The notes beneath the pieces are model-generated. The model was not told where the DNA came from. It was given only the letters and a program-made list of their open reading frames with translations, and searched no databases. A program made the position numbers and the translations under genes. A DNA stretch of 64,000 nucleotides from assembly GCA_963726775.1 (NCBI GenBank), contig CAVSDL010000001.1:1-64000 (forward strand), in the 5' to 3' direction. Below, one piece after another: positions 56,049-64,000 of the stretch; position 1 is the stretch's first letter; each line of letters opens with the position of its first letter. Source of the DNA: CAIWHR01 sp963726775. Its GTDB lineage: Bacteria; Pseudomonadota; Gammaproteobacteria; Burkholderiales; Casimicrobiaceae.

Positions 56049-56992
56049 GCGCGATAGCCGGCTACCCGCGTGACCTGGTCGGCTACGGACCGACGCCGCC
56101 TCACCCGCGCTGGCCCGGCGGCGCACGCCTCGCGCTCCAGATCGTTGTCAATTACGAAGAGGGCGGCGAGAACTGCGTGCTGCATGGCGACGAGACGTCC
56201 GAGACGTTCCTCTCCGAGATCGTAGGCGCGCAGCCGTTCCGCATGCGGCATCTCAGCATGGAATCGTTGTACGAATACGGCTCGCGTGCCGGATTGTGGC
56301 GTCTGTTGCGATTGTTGCGCGAGCGGCGAATGCCCGTCACCGTGTTCGGCGTCGCCATGGCCCTCGAGCGCAATCCGGCGGCCGTCGAGGCCATGCTCGC
56401 CGACGGGCACGAGATCGCCGGCCACGGCTGGCGGTGGATCAGCTACCAGCACGCCGACGAGGCGACGGAGCGCGAGCACCTCGCGCGCGCAGTCGCGACG
56501 ATCGCGCGTCTTACGGGCCGGCGGCCGGAAGGGTGGTACACGGGGCGGGACAGCCCGAACACGCGGCGACTGGTGGTCGAGCACGGCGGCTTCCTCTACG
56601 ATGCCGACTCCTACGCCGACGACCTTCCCTACTGGGAGCGCGTCGCCACGCGCGACGGCATCAAGGCGCACCTCGTCGTTCCCTACACGCTCGACACCAA
56701 CGACATGCGCTTCGCGACACCGCAAGGCTTCAACAGCGGCGACCAGTTTTTCACGTATCTCAGGGACGCGTTCGACGTGCTGTACGCCGAAGGCGATCCG
56801 GCCGGACTGAACGCGCCGAAGATGCTCTCGATCGGACTGCATTGCCGTATCGTCGGGCGCCCTGCACGCCTGGCTGCGCTGGCGCGCTTCCTCGATCACG
56901 TGCAGCGGCACGACGACGTCTGGATCGTGCGGCGGGTGGACATCGCGCGGCATTGGATCGCCACGCATCCATTCGACAGGCCCGCGCCATGA
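56045..56992 (+). CDS. puuE: allantoinase, PuuE type
   Basis: Metal-independent (polysaccharide deacetylase-like, NodB-fold) allantoinase that opens allantoin to allantoate, 315 residues. Typical parts: YPRDLVGYGPTPPHPRWPGGARLALQIVVNYEEGGE (given in part), VLHGDETSETFLSEI, DGHEIAGHGWRWI, GWYTGRDSPNTRRLV and FVTYLRDAFDVLY-type helix. The equivalent of the NodB Asp-His pattern is modified, as is characteristic of PuuE. The ATG overlaps the GntR stop and the stop overlaps the uraD start, so the three are translationally coupled. Confidence 0.93.
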   Translation: MSAIAGYPRDLVGYGPTPPHPRWPGGARLALQIVVNYEEGGENCVLHGDETSETFLSEIVGAQPFRMRHLSMESLYEYGSRAGLWRLLRLLRERRMPVTVFGVAMALERNPAAVEAMLADGHEIAGHGWRWISYQHADEATEREHLARAVATIARLTGRRPEGWYTGRDSPNTRRLVVEHGGFLYDADSYADDLPYWERVATRDGIKAHLVVPYTLDTNDMRFATPQGFNSGDQFFTYLRDAFDVLYAEGDPAGLNAPKMLSIGLHCRIVGRPARLAALARFLDHVQRHDDVWIVRRVDIARHWIATHPFDRPAP

Positions 56993-57495
56993 CGGTGGCC
57001 GGTCTCAACACGATGGACCGCGCCGCCTTCGTCGCGCTGCTGGGCGGCGTCTTCGAGCACTCGCCGTGGGTTGCGGAATTCGCCTGGCACGAAAGGCCCT
57101 TCGCAAGCGTCGATGCGTTGCACGCCGCGATGGTCGCCGCCGTCGACCGCGCGGGCGAGGCGCAGCAACTCGCGCTGCTGCGCGCGCACCCGGAACTGGC
57201 CGGCAAGGCCGCGGTTCGTGGCGAACTCACGCACGATTCGACGCAGGAACAGGCGGGCGCAGGGCTCGATCGTTGCTCACCCGAAGAGTTCGTCCGGATC
57301 CAGTCATGCAACGCCGCCTACAACGCGAAATTCGGTTTCCCCTTCATCGTGGCGGTCAAAGGGCTTGACCGGGCCGCCATCATCGAGCGCATCGCCCGTC
57401 GGCTCGGCCACGATCGCGCGACCGAATTCGGCGAGGCGCTCGCGCAGGTCGCGAGAATTGCGAGACTGCGCCTCGATGCGATGCTCGCACCCTGA
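56989..57495 (+). CDS. uraD: OHCU decarboxylase
   Basis: Converts 2-oxo-4-hydroxy-4-carboxy-5-ureidoimidazoline into S-allantoin, 168 residues, all-helical. The catalytic His67 is in LRAHPELAGKA and the motif SPEEFVRIQSCNAAYNAKFGFPFIVAVKG ends the active site (given in part). A small frame overlaps the puuE stop by four bases. With UraH, encoded 2.3 kb further on, it makes urate degradation stereospecific. Confidence 0.93.
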   Translation: MTVAGLNTMDRAAFVALLGGVFEHSPWVAEFAWHERPFASVDALHAAMVAAVDRAGEAQQLALLRAHPELAGKAAVRGELTHDSTQEQAGAGLDRCSPEEFVRIQSCNAAYNAKFGFPFIVAVKGLDRAAIIERIARRLGHDRATEFGEALAQVARIARLRLDAMLAP

Positions 57496-57567
57496 CGGCG
57501 CCCGGCGCGACTGCGATTCCCCCGTTTGATACCACAATCCTGCACCGGGACCGGTAGAGCTGCGCCA

Positions 57568-57593
57568 CCAACCGGCGCGCGATGCCCGGTTGG
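57568..57593. terminator. possible terminator between uraD and the Tsx-like gene
   Basis: Inverted repeat CCAACCGG at 57568-57575 and CCGGTTGG at 57586-57593 with a 10-base loop, in the 176-base gap between two convergent genes. No T-run follows on either strand, so it may be a bidirectional stem without a typical intrinsic tail. Confidence 0.35.
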
Positions 57594-57671
57594 GGACGCA
57601 TTCGCTCCAGCTCGACGGCACCCCGGCGTCAGCGACCTGCCGCGTCGTGCCAGGGCGCCCTTGCGCCAACT

Positions 57672-58508
57672 CTAGAATTTCCAGACGACCAGGGCCTGCG
57701 GGAAGTTGTCCTGCACGCCCTGGAAGCCGTACTTGTTGTGCCAATATTGGTACTCAACACCCACATAGATCGTTTTTGGCGAACCCCAATTGGCTCCGAC
57801 ATCCCAGCGCAGCTGCGTTTGCGTGAGGTTCTGCGACACGCACTTGGCGGCTCCTTCTCCGTGGCTGCCGATGAAGTCCCAGAACCCGCTGAACTCGAAC
57901 TTCTGCCCGGCGATTTCGAACGGCGCAAACCACGATGGCGTGATCTGATAGGTCGTCGCGTAACCGCCACAGGCGGGGACCGTCGTCGACGAGTCGGGCT
58001 TGTAATCACCGTGATCGATAAAGGCGAGGACATCGACGTTGAAGAACACGAAGCCGGGAACGTCGAAATCGAACGTAATCCCGGGGAGGAAAACGCGCGG
58101 GTTCGGCCCTGTGTTCTCGGCCCCGTAATTGAGGCCCAGCGTAACGCCGACGTCCTTGAGGAACCCCGCGCCGACTTTCTGGCCGGAAATCTTGCTCAGG
58201 CTGAAGGTCGGGTACCATTCACCGTACACCTCGCCGTCGTTGTTGCCTGCCTGGTTGGACTTCAGAAAATCGACGAAGAAGAACGAGCGGCCGTATTTCC
58301 AGCCGCTCGCATTCTGCAACGTGATAATGGATTTTGTAACGTCGCCCGGAATGAACGGCTGATGGAAATTCGTGCCGTAGAGGAACTGAAATTCCGTGTC
58401 GCTCCACTCTGCCGCGAGTGCCGTCGTGCTCATCGCGAGCCCGGATCCCAGCGCCGCCACTAGCGCAGTGCCTGCCGCCTTTCCCCTGATGCCATGAGTG
58501 CCTTGCAT
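57672..58508 (-). CDS. Tsx-like nucleoside-specific outer-membrane channel
   Basis: A 278-residue outer-membrane protein: signal peptide (ending ALAA near residue 33), then WSDTEFQFLYGTNFHQPF, a start seen in Tsx-family channels (channel_Tsx), alternating strands, and a terminal Phe (VVWKF). AGGAGAGG precedes the ATG at 58508. Tsx transports nucleosides; in this cluster uptake of purine nucleosides, bases or allantoin is a natural role, but that is inference from the family and position. Confidence 0.68.
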   Translation of the reverse strand: MQGTHGIRGKAAGTALVAALGSGLAMSTTALAAEWSDTEFQFLYGTNFHQPFIPGDVTKSIITLQNASGWKYGRSFFFVDFLKSNQAGNNDGEVYGEWYPTFSLSKISGQKVGAGFLKDVGVTLGLNYGAENTGPNPRVFLPGITFDFDVPGFVFFNVDVLAFIDHGDYKPDSSTTVPACGGYATTYQITPSWFAPFEIAGQKFEFSGFWDFIGSHGEGAAKCVSQNLTQTQLRWDVGANWGSPKTIYVGVEYQYWHNKYGFQGVQDNFPQALVVWKF

Positions 58509-58714
58509 TTGCCTCTCCTCGGTTAGGGTGGTCACTGTGTTGCCTCCCGCAGCGCCCTCGCACCGCGCCAGCGTCGCCTTTGATTTCGTCTTCCCCGGGG
58601 TCAGGCGTCCCCGGACAGCGTGATCAATGCGTGTTCACGCCCGCAGATGTCGAATCACCGTTCCCGCTGAGCGTCGGACGTCGGCGGGGTCATGCAGACG
58701 GCGCCGGCCGGACA

Positions 58715-59524
58715 TCAATCGTCGACTTCACCAAAAAGCGCGGCCAGATCCGTCGCGGGCTCGGGTTCATCGGAGAGATCGAGCTGACCCTCGAGACTGT
58801 CGAGATGGCGGGTCATTGCGGCGACCGACTTCACGACGTTGCCGCCCGCAATTGCGTCGATGATCTCCGCATGCTCGTCGATCGAGCACGTCGTTTCCTC
58901 GCCGCGGCCCTTGTAGGCAAGCACAACCAGGGGTGTCCGCGCGATCAGCTGATCAAGAAATTCGGCCAGTACGCCATTGCCCGCGATCGCGGCCAGTTCG
59001 CGGTGAAACTGGAGCGACAGCTTCAGGCCACGGCGCATTTCGCCCTGGCGATAGGCGTCATGTTCGCGCGTGGCCAGCGCACGAAGTCCCTTGACCTGCG
59101 CCGGCGTGACCCGGCCGGTCACGACTCTGACGATCGCCCCTTCGATCGCGCGCCGCGCTGCGTAAAGGTCGCGGCTTTCGCTCACCGACGGACTCGCCAC
59201 CATTGCTCCTCGATTCGGCCGCAGCAGCACGAGCTTGTTGTAGGCGAGCCGCGTCAGCACTTTCCGAATGACGCTCCGGTTGACCCCGAACAGAACGGCA
59301 AGCGCGACCTCCTTCAGCTTGGTACCCGGCAGCAGCCGATGGTCGAGCACCGCGTCGTGCATTCGTCCGTAGATCTCCTCGTCGCCCAGGCCCAGGATGA
59401 GATTCGCGCGCGCCGCCCCGGAAGGGCGGCGCGAGGCGGGCGGTCGCTGGTGATCGTTGCCGTCCTTGAGAGCCGCGCTGGGGGTCCCCGATGAGCGACC
59501 ATGGTTGCGTTTTCGTGGTGCCAT
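58715..59524 (-). CDS. GntR-family regulator, FCD subgroup, with extended N-terminus
   Basis: A 269-residue regulator with a charged, low-complexity N-terminal extension (about 1-45), then a winged helix (LKEVALAVLFGVNRSVIRKVLTRLAYNKLV) and an FCD domain (YAARRAIEGAIVRVV, QFHRELAAIAGNGVL, DEHAEIIDAIAGGNVV). It is divergent from the uraH-xdhAB operon with 256 bases between and is not identical to the other GntR protein. Likely controls urate/xanthine genes. The N-terminal 40 residues may not be translated if a later start is used. Confidence 0.88.
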   Translation of the reverse strand: MAPRKRNHGRSSGTPSAALKDGNDHQRPPASRRPSGAARANLILGLGDEEIYGRMHDAVLDHRLLPGTKLKEVALAVLFGVNRSVIRKVLTRLAYNKLVLLRPNRGAMVASPSVSESRDLYAARRAIEGAIVRVVTGRVTPAQVKGLRALATREHDAYRQGEMRRGLKLSLQFHRELAAIAGNGVLAEFLDQLIARTPLVVLAYKGRGEETTCSIDEHAEIIDAIAGGNVVKSVAAMTRHLDSLEGQLDLSDEPEPATDLAALFGEVDD

Positions 59525-59780
59525 GTTGAGAGCCTGTTGTCAGCAATAATGCCGTGTATTGTTAACGTATTCGTTTCGGAAAATCAAGAAAACTTTATGC
59601 GCTCAGCGTGCCGATCCGTGCACGTACCCATGGAGTACCGTTGACCAAGCGCATTGAAAATTATCGAGTTGTCAAAATCCATGCGCAGATGTTGCAACGC
59701 AATGTCAACAAATGCAAAAACGATTGTTGACACACGATTTCTCTTGTGCCACGATTTTCGCTGGTCCGGAAGGGGGAACT
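59525..59780. promoter_or_regulatory. divergent control region with a 9-base inverted repeat
   Basis: TGTCAACAA at 59703-59711 and its inverted copy TTGTTGACA at 59724-59732 have 9-base arms and a 12-base spacer. Related half-sites (TTGTTAAC, TTGTCAA) occur earlier in the gap. TTGACA in the right arm could also be a -35 box for the uraH operon, with no clear -10. The gap is unusually AT-rich for this window. Confidence 0.55.
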
Positions 59781-60131
59781 ATGGGGCGTCTCACGACGCA
59801 CGTCCTCGATACGGCGCAGGGTCGTCCCGGCGCGGGTATCAAGGTTGCGGTCTTTCGGCTCGACGGCGAGCGTCGGCTGTTGCGTGAGGAGACGACCAAT
59901 GCCGACGGTCGCTGCGACCGTCCCCTGCTTGAAGGCACCGACTTCGTCGCGGGAACGTACGAACTCGTCTTCGGTGTCCGCGAGTATCATGCGCGATCCG
60001 GCGCGAAAGTGCTCGATCCGCCGTTCGTCGGCGACGTCGTATTGCGTTTCGGCGTTGCCGATCCGGACGCGCATTACCACGTGCCGTTGCTCGTGACGCC
60101 ATGGAGCTATTCGACGTATCGCGGCAGTTGA
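59781..60131 (+). CDS. uraH: 5-hydroxyisourate hydrolase
   Basis: Hydrolyses 5-hydroxyisourate to OHCU; transthyretin-like fold, 116 residues. The signature LTTHVLDTAQGRPG with His7 opens the protein, and the diagnostic end DAHYHVPLLVTPWSYSTYRGS (His98, His100, terminal Y-R-G-S, given in part) distinguishes it from transthyretin. GGAAGGGGGAACT precedes the ATG at 59781. An upstream frame with longer N-terminus lacks such a site. It is the first gene of the xdhA-xdhB operon side. Confidence 0.95.
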   Translation: MGRLTTHVLDTAQGRPGAGIKVAVFRLDGERRLLREETTNADGRCDRPLLEGTDFVAGTYELVFGVREYHARSGAKVLDPPFVGDVVLRFGVADPDAHYHVPLLVTPWSYSTYRGS

Positions 60132-60237
60132 TCGCGCGCTTGCGACGGCGCCAACACGACACGAATTTGCCGAATCGGCGCGTTTAGCCCGACCCACGCT
60201 ACGCCGAACCGGAACCCGAGAAGGACAGCTGACAGCG

Positions 60238-61776
60238 ATGGGCGCCACCCGATCCAAGATTCCCGCGACCAGCGGCAGCATCCGCTTCGTTCTCGACGGC
60301 GAAGTGGTTACTGTCGACAGCACCGACCCGACGCGGACGGTGCTCAACTATCTTCGCGAGGACCTGGGCCGCACCGGCACCAAGGAAGGCTGCGCCGAAG
60401 GCGACTGCGGAGCTTGCACTGTCGTCGTCGCGGAACTCCACGGCGATGGCGTCCGCTTCCGGGCCATCAACTCGTGCATCCAATTCGTGCCGACGCTCGA
60501 CGGCAAGGAGCTGATCACCGTCGAGAGCTTGAGGAAAAGCAATGCCGGCACGCTGCACCCGGTGCAGCAGGCCTTGGTCGACTGTCACGGATCGCAGTGC
60601 GGGTTCTGCACGCCGGGATTCGTCATGTCACTGTTCGCGCTCTACAAGTCGGCCGGGAAGCCGACGCGCGACGAGATCAACGATGCGCTCGCCGGGAACC
60701 TGTGCCGCTGCACGGGCTACCGGCCGATCGTCGAGGCGGCGGAGAAGATGTACGAATACGACTCCGGCAACTCGGCCAAGGAAAACTGGATGAACTGCTC
60801 GTTCTCGTCCTACGGTGACCGGCAGCTGTCGACCTCCGAGCACGAGATGATCGAGCGCCTGCGTTCCATCCAGCGCCGCGACACGCTGGTGCTGGCGCGG
60901 GGAATGAGGACGTACTTCGCGCCGTCACGGCTCGCGGATCTCGCGGCGCTGCGCGACGCGCATCCCGATGCGCGGCTGCTCGCCGGCGGGACCGATGTCG
61001 GACTCTGGGTCACCAAACAGCACCGCGACCTCGACACCGTGATCTACGTCGGCGGCGTCGCCGAACTGAAACGCATCGACGTCACCGACGGCCACGTGGA
61101 ACTCGGTGCCGCCGTTTCGCTCACCGACGCCTTTGCCGAGCTCGTCGTCCACTTCCCGGTGCTGAACGAGCTCTTCTTGCGCTTCGCCTCGCCGCCGATC
61201 CGCAATGCCGGCACGCTGGGCGGCAACATCGCCAACGGCTCGCCGATCGGCGACTCGATGCCGGTGCTGATGGCCATCGGCACGACGCTGCTTCTGCGCA
61301 AGGGTAACCGGACGCGTGAAATGCCCCTCGATGAGTTCTACGTGGCGTACCAGAAGACCGCGCTGGAGCCAGGCGAGTTCCTCGAGCGCGTTCGAATCCC
61401 GCGCCGCGCCGCCACCGCGCAGGTACGCTCGTACAAGATATCGAAACGCTTCGACCAGGACATCTCCGCCGTCTGCGGCGGCTACTGCATCGAACTCGAG
61501 GACGGCGTGGTGCGTGGCGTCTCGATCGCCTACGGCGGCGTCGCCGCAACGCCAAAGCGCGCGGTGCGCTGCGAGCGTGCGCTCGCCGGCCGGCCGTGGA
61601 CCGAAGACATCGTCAAAGCGGCCATGGCCGAACTGGACAAGGATTACACTCCGCTCTCGGACATGCGCGCGAGCGCCGCGTACCGACGCCTCGTCGCGCG
61701 GAACCTCCTCTACAAGTTTTTCCTCGAGACCTCGGGAACCAAGGCGCAAACCCGGGTCTTCGATTACGCGAGGTGA
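60238..61776 (+). CDS. xdhA: xanthine dehydrogenase, small subunit (2Fe-2S plus FAD)
   Basis: Cytoplasmic subunit of molybdenum xanthine dehydrogenase, 512 residues. The two [2Fe-2S] clusters are held by Cys52, Cys57, Cys60, Cys80 (GCAEGDCGACTV) and Cys121, Cys124, Cys156, Cys158 (QCGFCTPG, LCRCTGYRP). The FAD domain follows (LLAGGTDVGLWV; IRNAGTLGGNIANGSPIGD), and the end is a CO-dehydrogenase flavoprotein C-terminal domain. It stands 106 bases after uraH and 6 bases before xdhB. Complete and in frame. Confidence 0.95.
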   Translation: MGATRSKIPATSGSIRFVLDGEVVTVDSTDPTRTVLNYLREDLGRTGTKEGCAEGDCGACTVVVAELHGDGVRFRAINSCIQFVPTLDGKELITVESLRKSNAGTLHPVQQALVDCHGSQCGFCTPGFVMSLFALYKSAGKPTRDEINDALAGNLCRCTGYRPIVEAAEKMYEYDSGNSAKENWMNCSFSSYGDRQLSTSEHEMIERLRSIQRRDTLVLARGMRTYFAPSRLADLAALRDAHPDARLLAGGTDVGLWVTKQHRDLDTVIYVGGVAELKRIDVTDGHVELGAAVSLTDAFAELVVHFPVLNELFLRFASPPIRNAGTLGGNIANGSPIGDSMPVLMAIGTTLLLRKGNRTREMPLDEFYVAYQKTALEPGEFLERVRIPRRAATAQVRSYKISKRFDQDISAVCGGYCIELEDGVVRGVSIAYGGVAATPKRAVRCERALAGRPWTEDIVKAAMAELDKDYTPLSDMRASAAYRRLVARNLLYKFFLETSGTKAQTRVFDYAR

Positions 61777-61782
61777 TGGGCC

Positions 61783-64000
61783 ATGCCTGACCTCCGAGTG
61801 AAAGGCGGCGTCGGCGCCGCGATCCCCCACGACAGCGGCCACCTGCACGTCAGCGGCGAGGCGGTCTACACCGACGACATTCCGGAAGCGCGCGGCACGC
61901 TTTACGCGGCGATCGGGATGAGCGAGCGCGCGCACGCGAGGATCAAGTCGATCGACCTCGCCAAGGTCCGCGCGGCGCCCGGCGTGGTCGCGGTGATTGT
62001 CGCCAGGGACATCCCGGGCAAGAACGACTACGGCCCGGTGATCGCCGACGACCCGATCTTCGCCACCGCGCTGGTCCAGTATTACGGTCAGTCGATTTTC
62101 GCCGTCGCCGCGACGACGACGGAGCAGGCACGCCGCGCCGCCCGGCTCGCGACGATCGAATACGAAGACCTCAAGGCCAACCTGACCGCGAAAGCCGCGC
62201 TCAAGGAGCAGTCGTTCGTGCTGCCTACCGAGCGCCTGGTGCGCGGCAATCCGCGTGCGGCGATCGCCAGTGCGCCGCACCGATTGCAGGGAGCGATCCG
62301 TATCGGCGGCCAGGATCAGTTCTACCTCGAAGGCATGATCGCCTACGCGATTCCCAGAGAAGACCACGGAATGCTGGTCTACAGCTCGACGCAGCATCCG
62401 GGCGAAGTGCAGCATCAGGTTGCGCATGCGCTCGATGTGCAAGCCAAGGATGTCGTCGTCGAATGCCGGCGCATGGGGGGCGGTTTCGGCGGCAAGGAGA
62501 GCCAACCGGGTCTGTTCGCGTGCGTCGCCGCACTGCTCGCGCAGAAGACCGGCCGCGCGGTCAAGCTCCGAGTCGATCGCGACGACGACATGATGATGAC
62601 CGGCAAGCGGCACGATTTCGAGACCGAGTACGAGGTCGGCTTCGACGACGACGGCCGCATTCTCGGCGTCGATTTCGTGCTGGCCGGTCGCTGTGGATAT
62701 TCTGCCGACCTCTCCGGTTCGATCAACGACCGCGCGATGTTGCACAGCGACAACTGTTACTACCTCGACAACGTCAGCATCCTTTCCTTTCGCTGCAAGA
62801 CCAACACCGTATCCAACACGGCCTTCCGCGGCTTTGGTGGCCCTCAGGGGATGATCGGCATCGAACAGGTCATCGACGAAATCGCCCGTCATCTCGGCCG
62901 CGATCCGCTCGACGTGCGGAAGCAGAACTTCTACGGCATCGACGAGCGCAATGTCACTCACTACCAGCAGAAAATTGTCGACAATGTGATTCAGGACATC
63001 GTCGGCCAGCTCGAAGCGAGTTCCGACTATCGCAAAAGGCGCGAGGAGATTCGCAGCTTCAACGCGCAGAGCCCGTGGCTGAAACGCGGGATCGCCCTGA
63101 CGCCCGTCAAATTCGGCATCTCGTTCACGGCGACCCACCTCAACCAGGCCGGCTGCCTGCTGCACGTCTATACCGACGGCACGCTGATGCTGAACCATGG
63201 CGGAACCGAGATGGGCCAAGGGCTCTTCACCAAGGTCGCGCAGGTGGTCGCCGAAGAGCTGCAGGTCGACATCGATCGCATCCGGATCACGGCTTCCGAC
63301 ACGAGCAAGGTCCCCAATGCGTCGCCGACCGCAGCATCATCGGGCGCCGACATGAACGGCAAGGCGGCGCAGGCGGCGGCGCAGGCGCTCCGGGAACGGC
63401 TCGCGAAATTCGCCGCCGAGCACTTCAAAGTGGCGCCGGAGTCGATCGCCTTCCGCAACAATCGCGTTCATGCCGGCGACAAGTCGATCACCTGGAACGA
63501 GCTTGTCAAGCTCGCCTACTTCGCGCGCGTGTCGCTATCGGCGACAGGCTATTATCGGACGCCCAAGATCGGCTATGACCGCAAGACCTGGAGCGGGATG
63601 CCGTTCTTCTATTTCTGCTACGGCGCCGCGGTGTCCGAGGTCGTCATCGACACCCTGACCGGTGAAAACCGACTGCTTCGCGTCGACATCCTGCACGATG
63701 TCGGCAAGTCGCTGAATCCGGCGATTGACATGGGGCAGATCGAGGGCGGCTTCATCCAGGGCATGGGGTGGCTCACGATGGAAGAACTGAAATGGAACGA
63801 CAAGGGCAAATTGACCACCTACGCACCCTCGACGTACAAGATACCGGTCGCGAGCGACCTGCCCCCTGTGTTCAATGTCAGGATCTACGAATCCGGCATC
63901 AATGCCGAGGATTCGATCTTCCAGTCCAAGGCCGTGGGCGAACCGCCGCTGATGCTCGGCATTTCCGCGTTTTACGCGATTCGCGACGCGATCGCGAGCG
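61783..64000 (+). CDS. xdhB: xanthine dehydrogenase, large molybdopterin subunit (3' end missing)
   Basis: The molybdenum-containing catalytic subunit; about 739 codons are in the window and the frame is open at its end. Aldehyde-oxidase/xanthine-dehydrogenase motifs are in order: HVSGEAVYTDDIPEARGTLYAAIG, RMGGGFGGKE (molybdopterin loop), NTAFRGFGGPQGMIG, LNHGGTEMGQGLFTKVAQV, and VGEPPLMLGISAFYAIRDAI at the end, after which only 20-30 residues should remain. GAGGTG lies about 9 bases before the ATG. The accessory xdhC and a urate oxidase would be expected beyond 64000. Confidence 0.95.
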   Translation, partial: MPDLRVKGGVGAAIPHDSGHLHVSGEAVYTDDIPEARGTLYAAIGMSERAHARIKSIDLAKVRAAPGVVAVIVARDIPGKNDYGPVIADDPIFATALVQYYGQSIFAVAATTTEQARRAARLATIEYEDLKANLTAKAALKEQSFVLPTERLVRGNPRAAIASAPHRLQGAIRIGGQDQFYLEGMIAYAIPREDHGMLVYSSTQHPGEVQHQVAHALDVQAKDVVVECRRMGGGFGGKESQPGLFACVAALLAQKTGRAVKLRVDRDDDMMMTGKRHDFETEYEVGFDDDGRILGVDFVLAGRCGYSADLSGSINDRAMLHSDNCYYLDNVSILSFRCKTNTVSNTAFRGFGGPQGMIGIEQVIDEIARHLGRDPLDVRKQNFYGIDERNVTHYQQKIVDNVIQDIVGQLEASSDYRKRREEIRSFNAQSPWLKRGIALTPVKFGISFTATHLNQAGCLLHVYTDGTLMLNHGGTEMGQGLFTKVAQVVAEELQVDIDRIRITASDTSKVPNASPTAASSGADMNGKAAQAAAQALRERLAKFAAEHFKVAPESIAFRNNRVHAGDKSITWNELVKLAYFARVSLSATGYYRTPKIGYDRKTWSGMPFFYFCYGAAVSEVVIDTLTGENRLLRVDILHDVGKSLNPAIDMGQIEGGFIQGMGWLTMEELKWNDKGKLTTYAPSTYKIPVASDLPPVFNVRIYESGINAEDSIFQSKAVGEPPLMLGISAFYAIRDAIAS

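Noticed and set aside
57540..57600. A tRNA-like or attachment-site-like stretch in the uraD/tsx gap
   Set aside because: A stem of 8 base pairs exists, but there is no cloverleaf, no TTCAA loop sequence and no integrase gene; listed only as a possible terminator.

Overview
This is a 64 kb window from a high-GC bacterium, most likely a betaproteobacterium close to Burkholderiales or Rhodocyclales. The grounds are gene content and arrangement: a DUF3141/Pta/AckA/FabI run, NodT-type efflux lipoproteins, a STAS-MlaE fusion, a full-length RimO, and a short GC-rich intergenic repeat of a kind common in that group. The taxon is inferred from family resemblance, not from a database search. I see no rRNA, tRNA, CRISPR array or insertion sequence.

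Layout. 0-7 kb: the 3' part of rimO, then a minus-strand set (DUF3141 hydrolase, pta, ackA, fabI, RRM protein). 7.4-12.3 kb: a minus-strand set of DUF3302 protein, HlyD adaptor, NodT lipoprotein, PPK2 and a secreted repeat protein. 12.5-21.2 kb: a six-gene minus-strand run (secreted repeat protein, OprD-like porin, Orn/Lys/Arg-type decarboxylase, AspT-type exchanger, lipoprotein, DASS transporter) facing a divergent OruR-like AraC regulator. 22.5-31.5 kb: an accessory region bounded by two inverted copies of a coupled pair (VIT/CCC1-like membrane protein plus small outer-membrane-type protein). Between the copies lie a bestrophin-like protein, a patatin lipoprotein, a glycine-zipper protein and a deletion-damaged efflux system ending in a DUF2955 permease. 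31.6-41.3 kb: SulP, GNAT, a BASS transporter and a complete RND pump whose adaptor carries a C-terminal OmpA-like domain. 41.3-47.6 kb: an Mla/MCE ABC system, a small secreted protein, an amino-acid-type binding protein with a decayed relative beside it, and a SYLF-domain protein. 47.7-64 kb: a purine catabolic cluster.

The purine cluster is nearly a complete route: XdhA/XdhB make urate; UraH and UraD take 5-hydroxyisourate to allantoin; PuuE and an AllC-type amidohydrolase open allantoin; Gcl, Hyi, GlxR and a TtuD-type glycerate kinase carry glyoxylate to phosphoglycerate. A Tsx-like outer-membrane channel and two FCD-GntR regulators lie inside it. The urate-oxidising enzyme is not in the window.

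At least twelve apparent single-base frameshifts break otherwise canonical proteins (pta; ppk2 twice; the first NodT protein three times; aspT; the decarboxylase; the first VIT-like gene; the second NodT protein; SulP; glxR). Undoing each gives a length divisible by three and the expected family sequence. Eleven are extra bases, mostly C or G. This looks more like residual assembly error than mass pseudogenisation, so coordinates given for broken genes span the restored gene.

Best candidates for something undescribed are the decarboxylase/AspT/porin/DASS operon, the duplicated VIT-like plus outer-membrane pair, and the OmpA-tailed RND adaptor.
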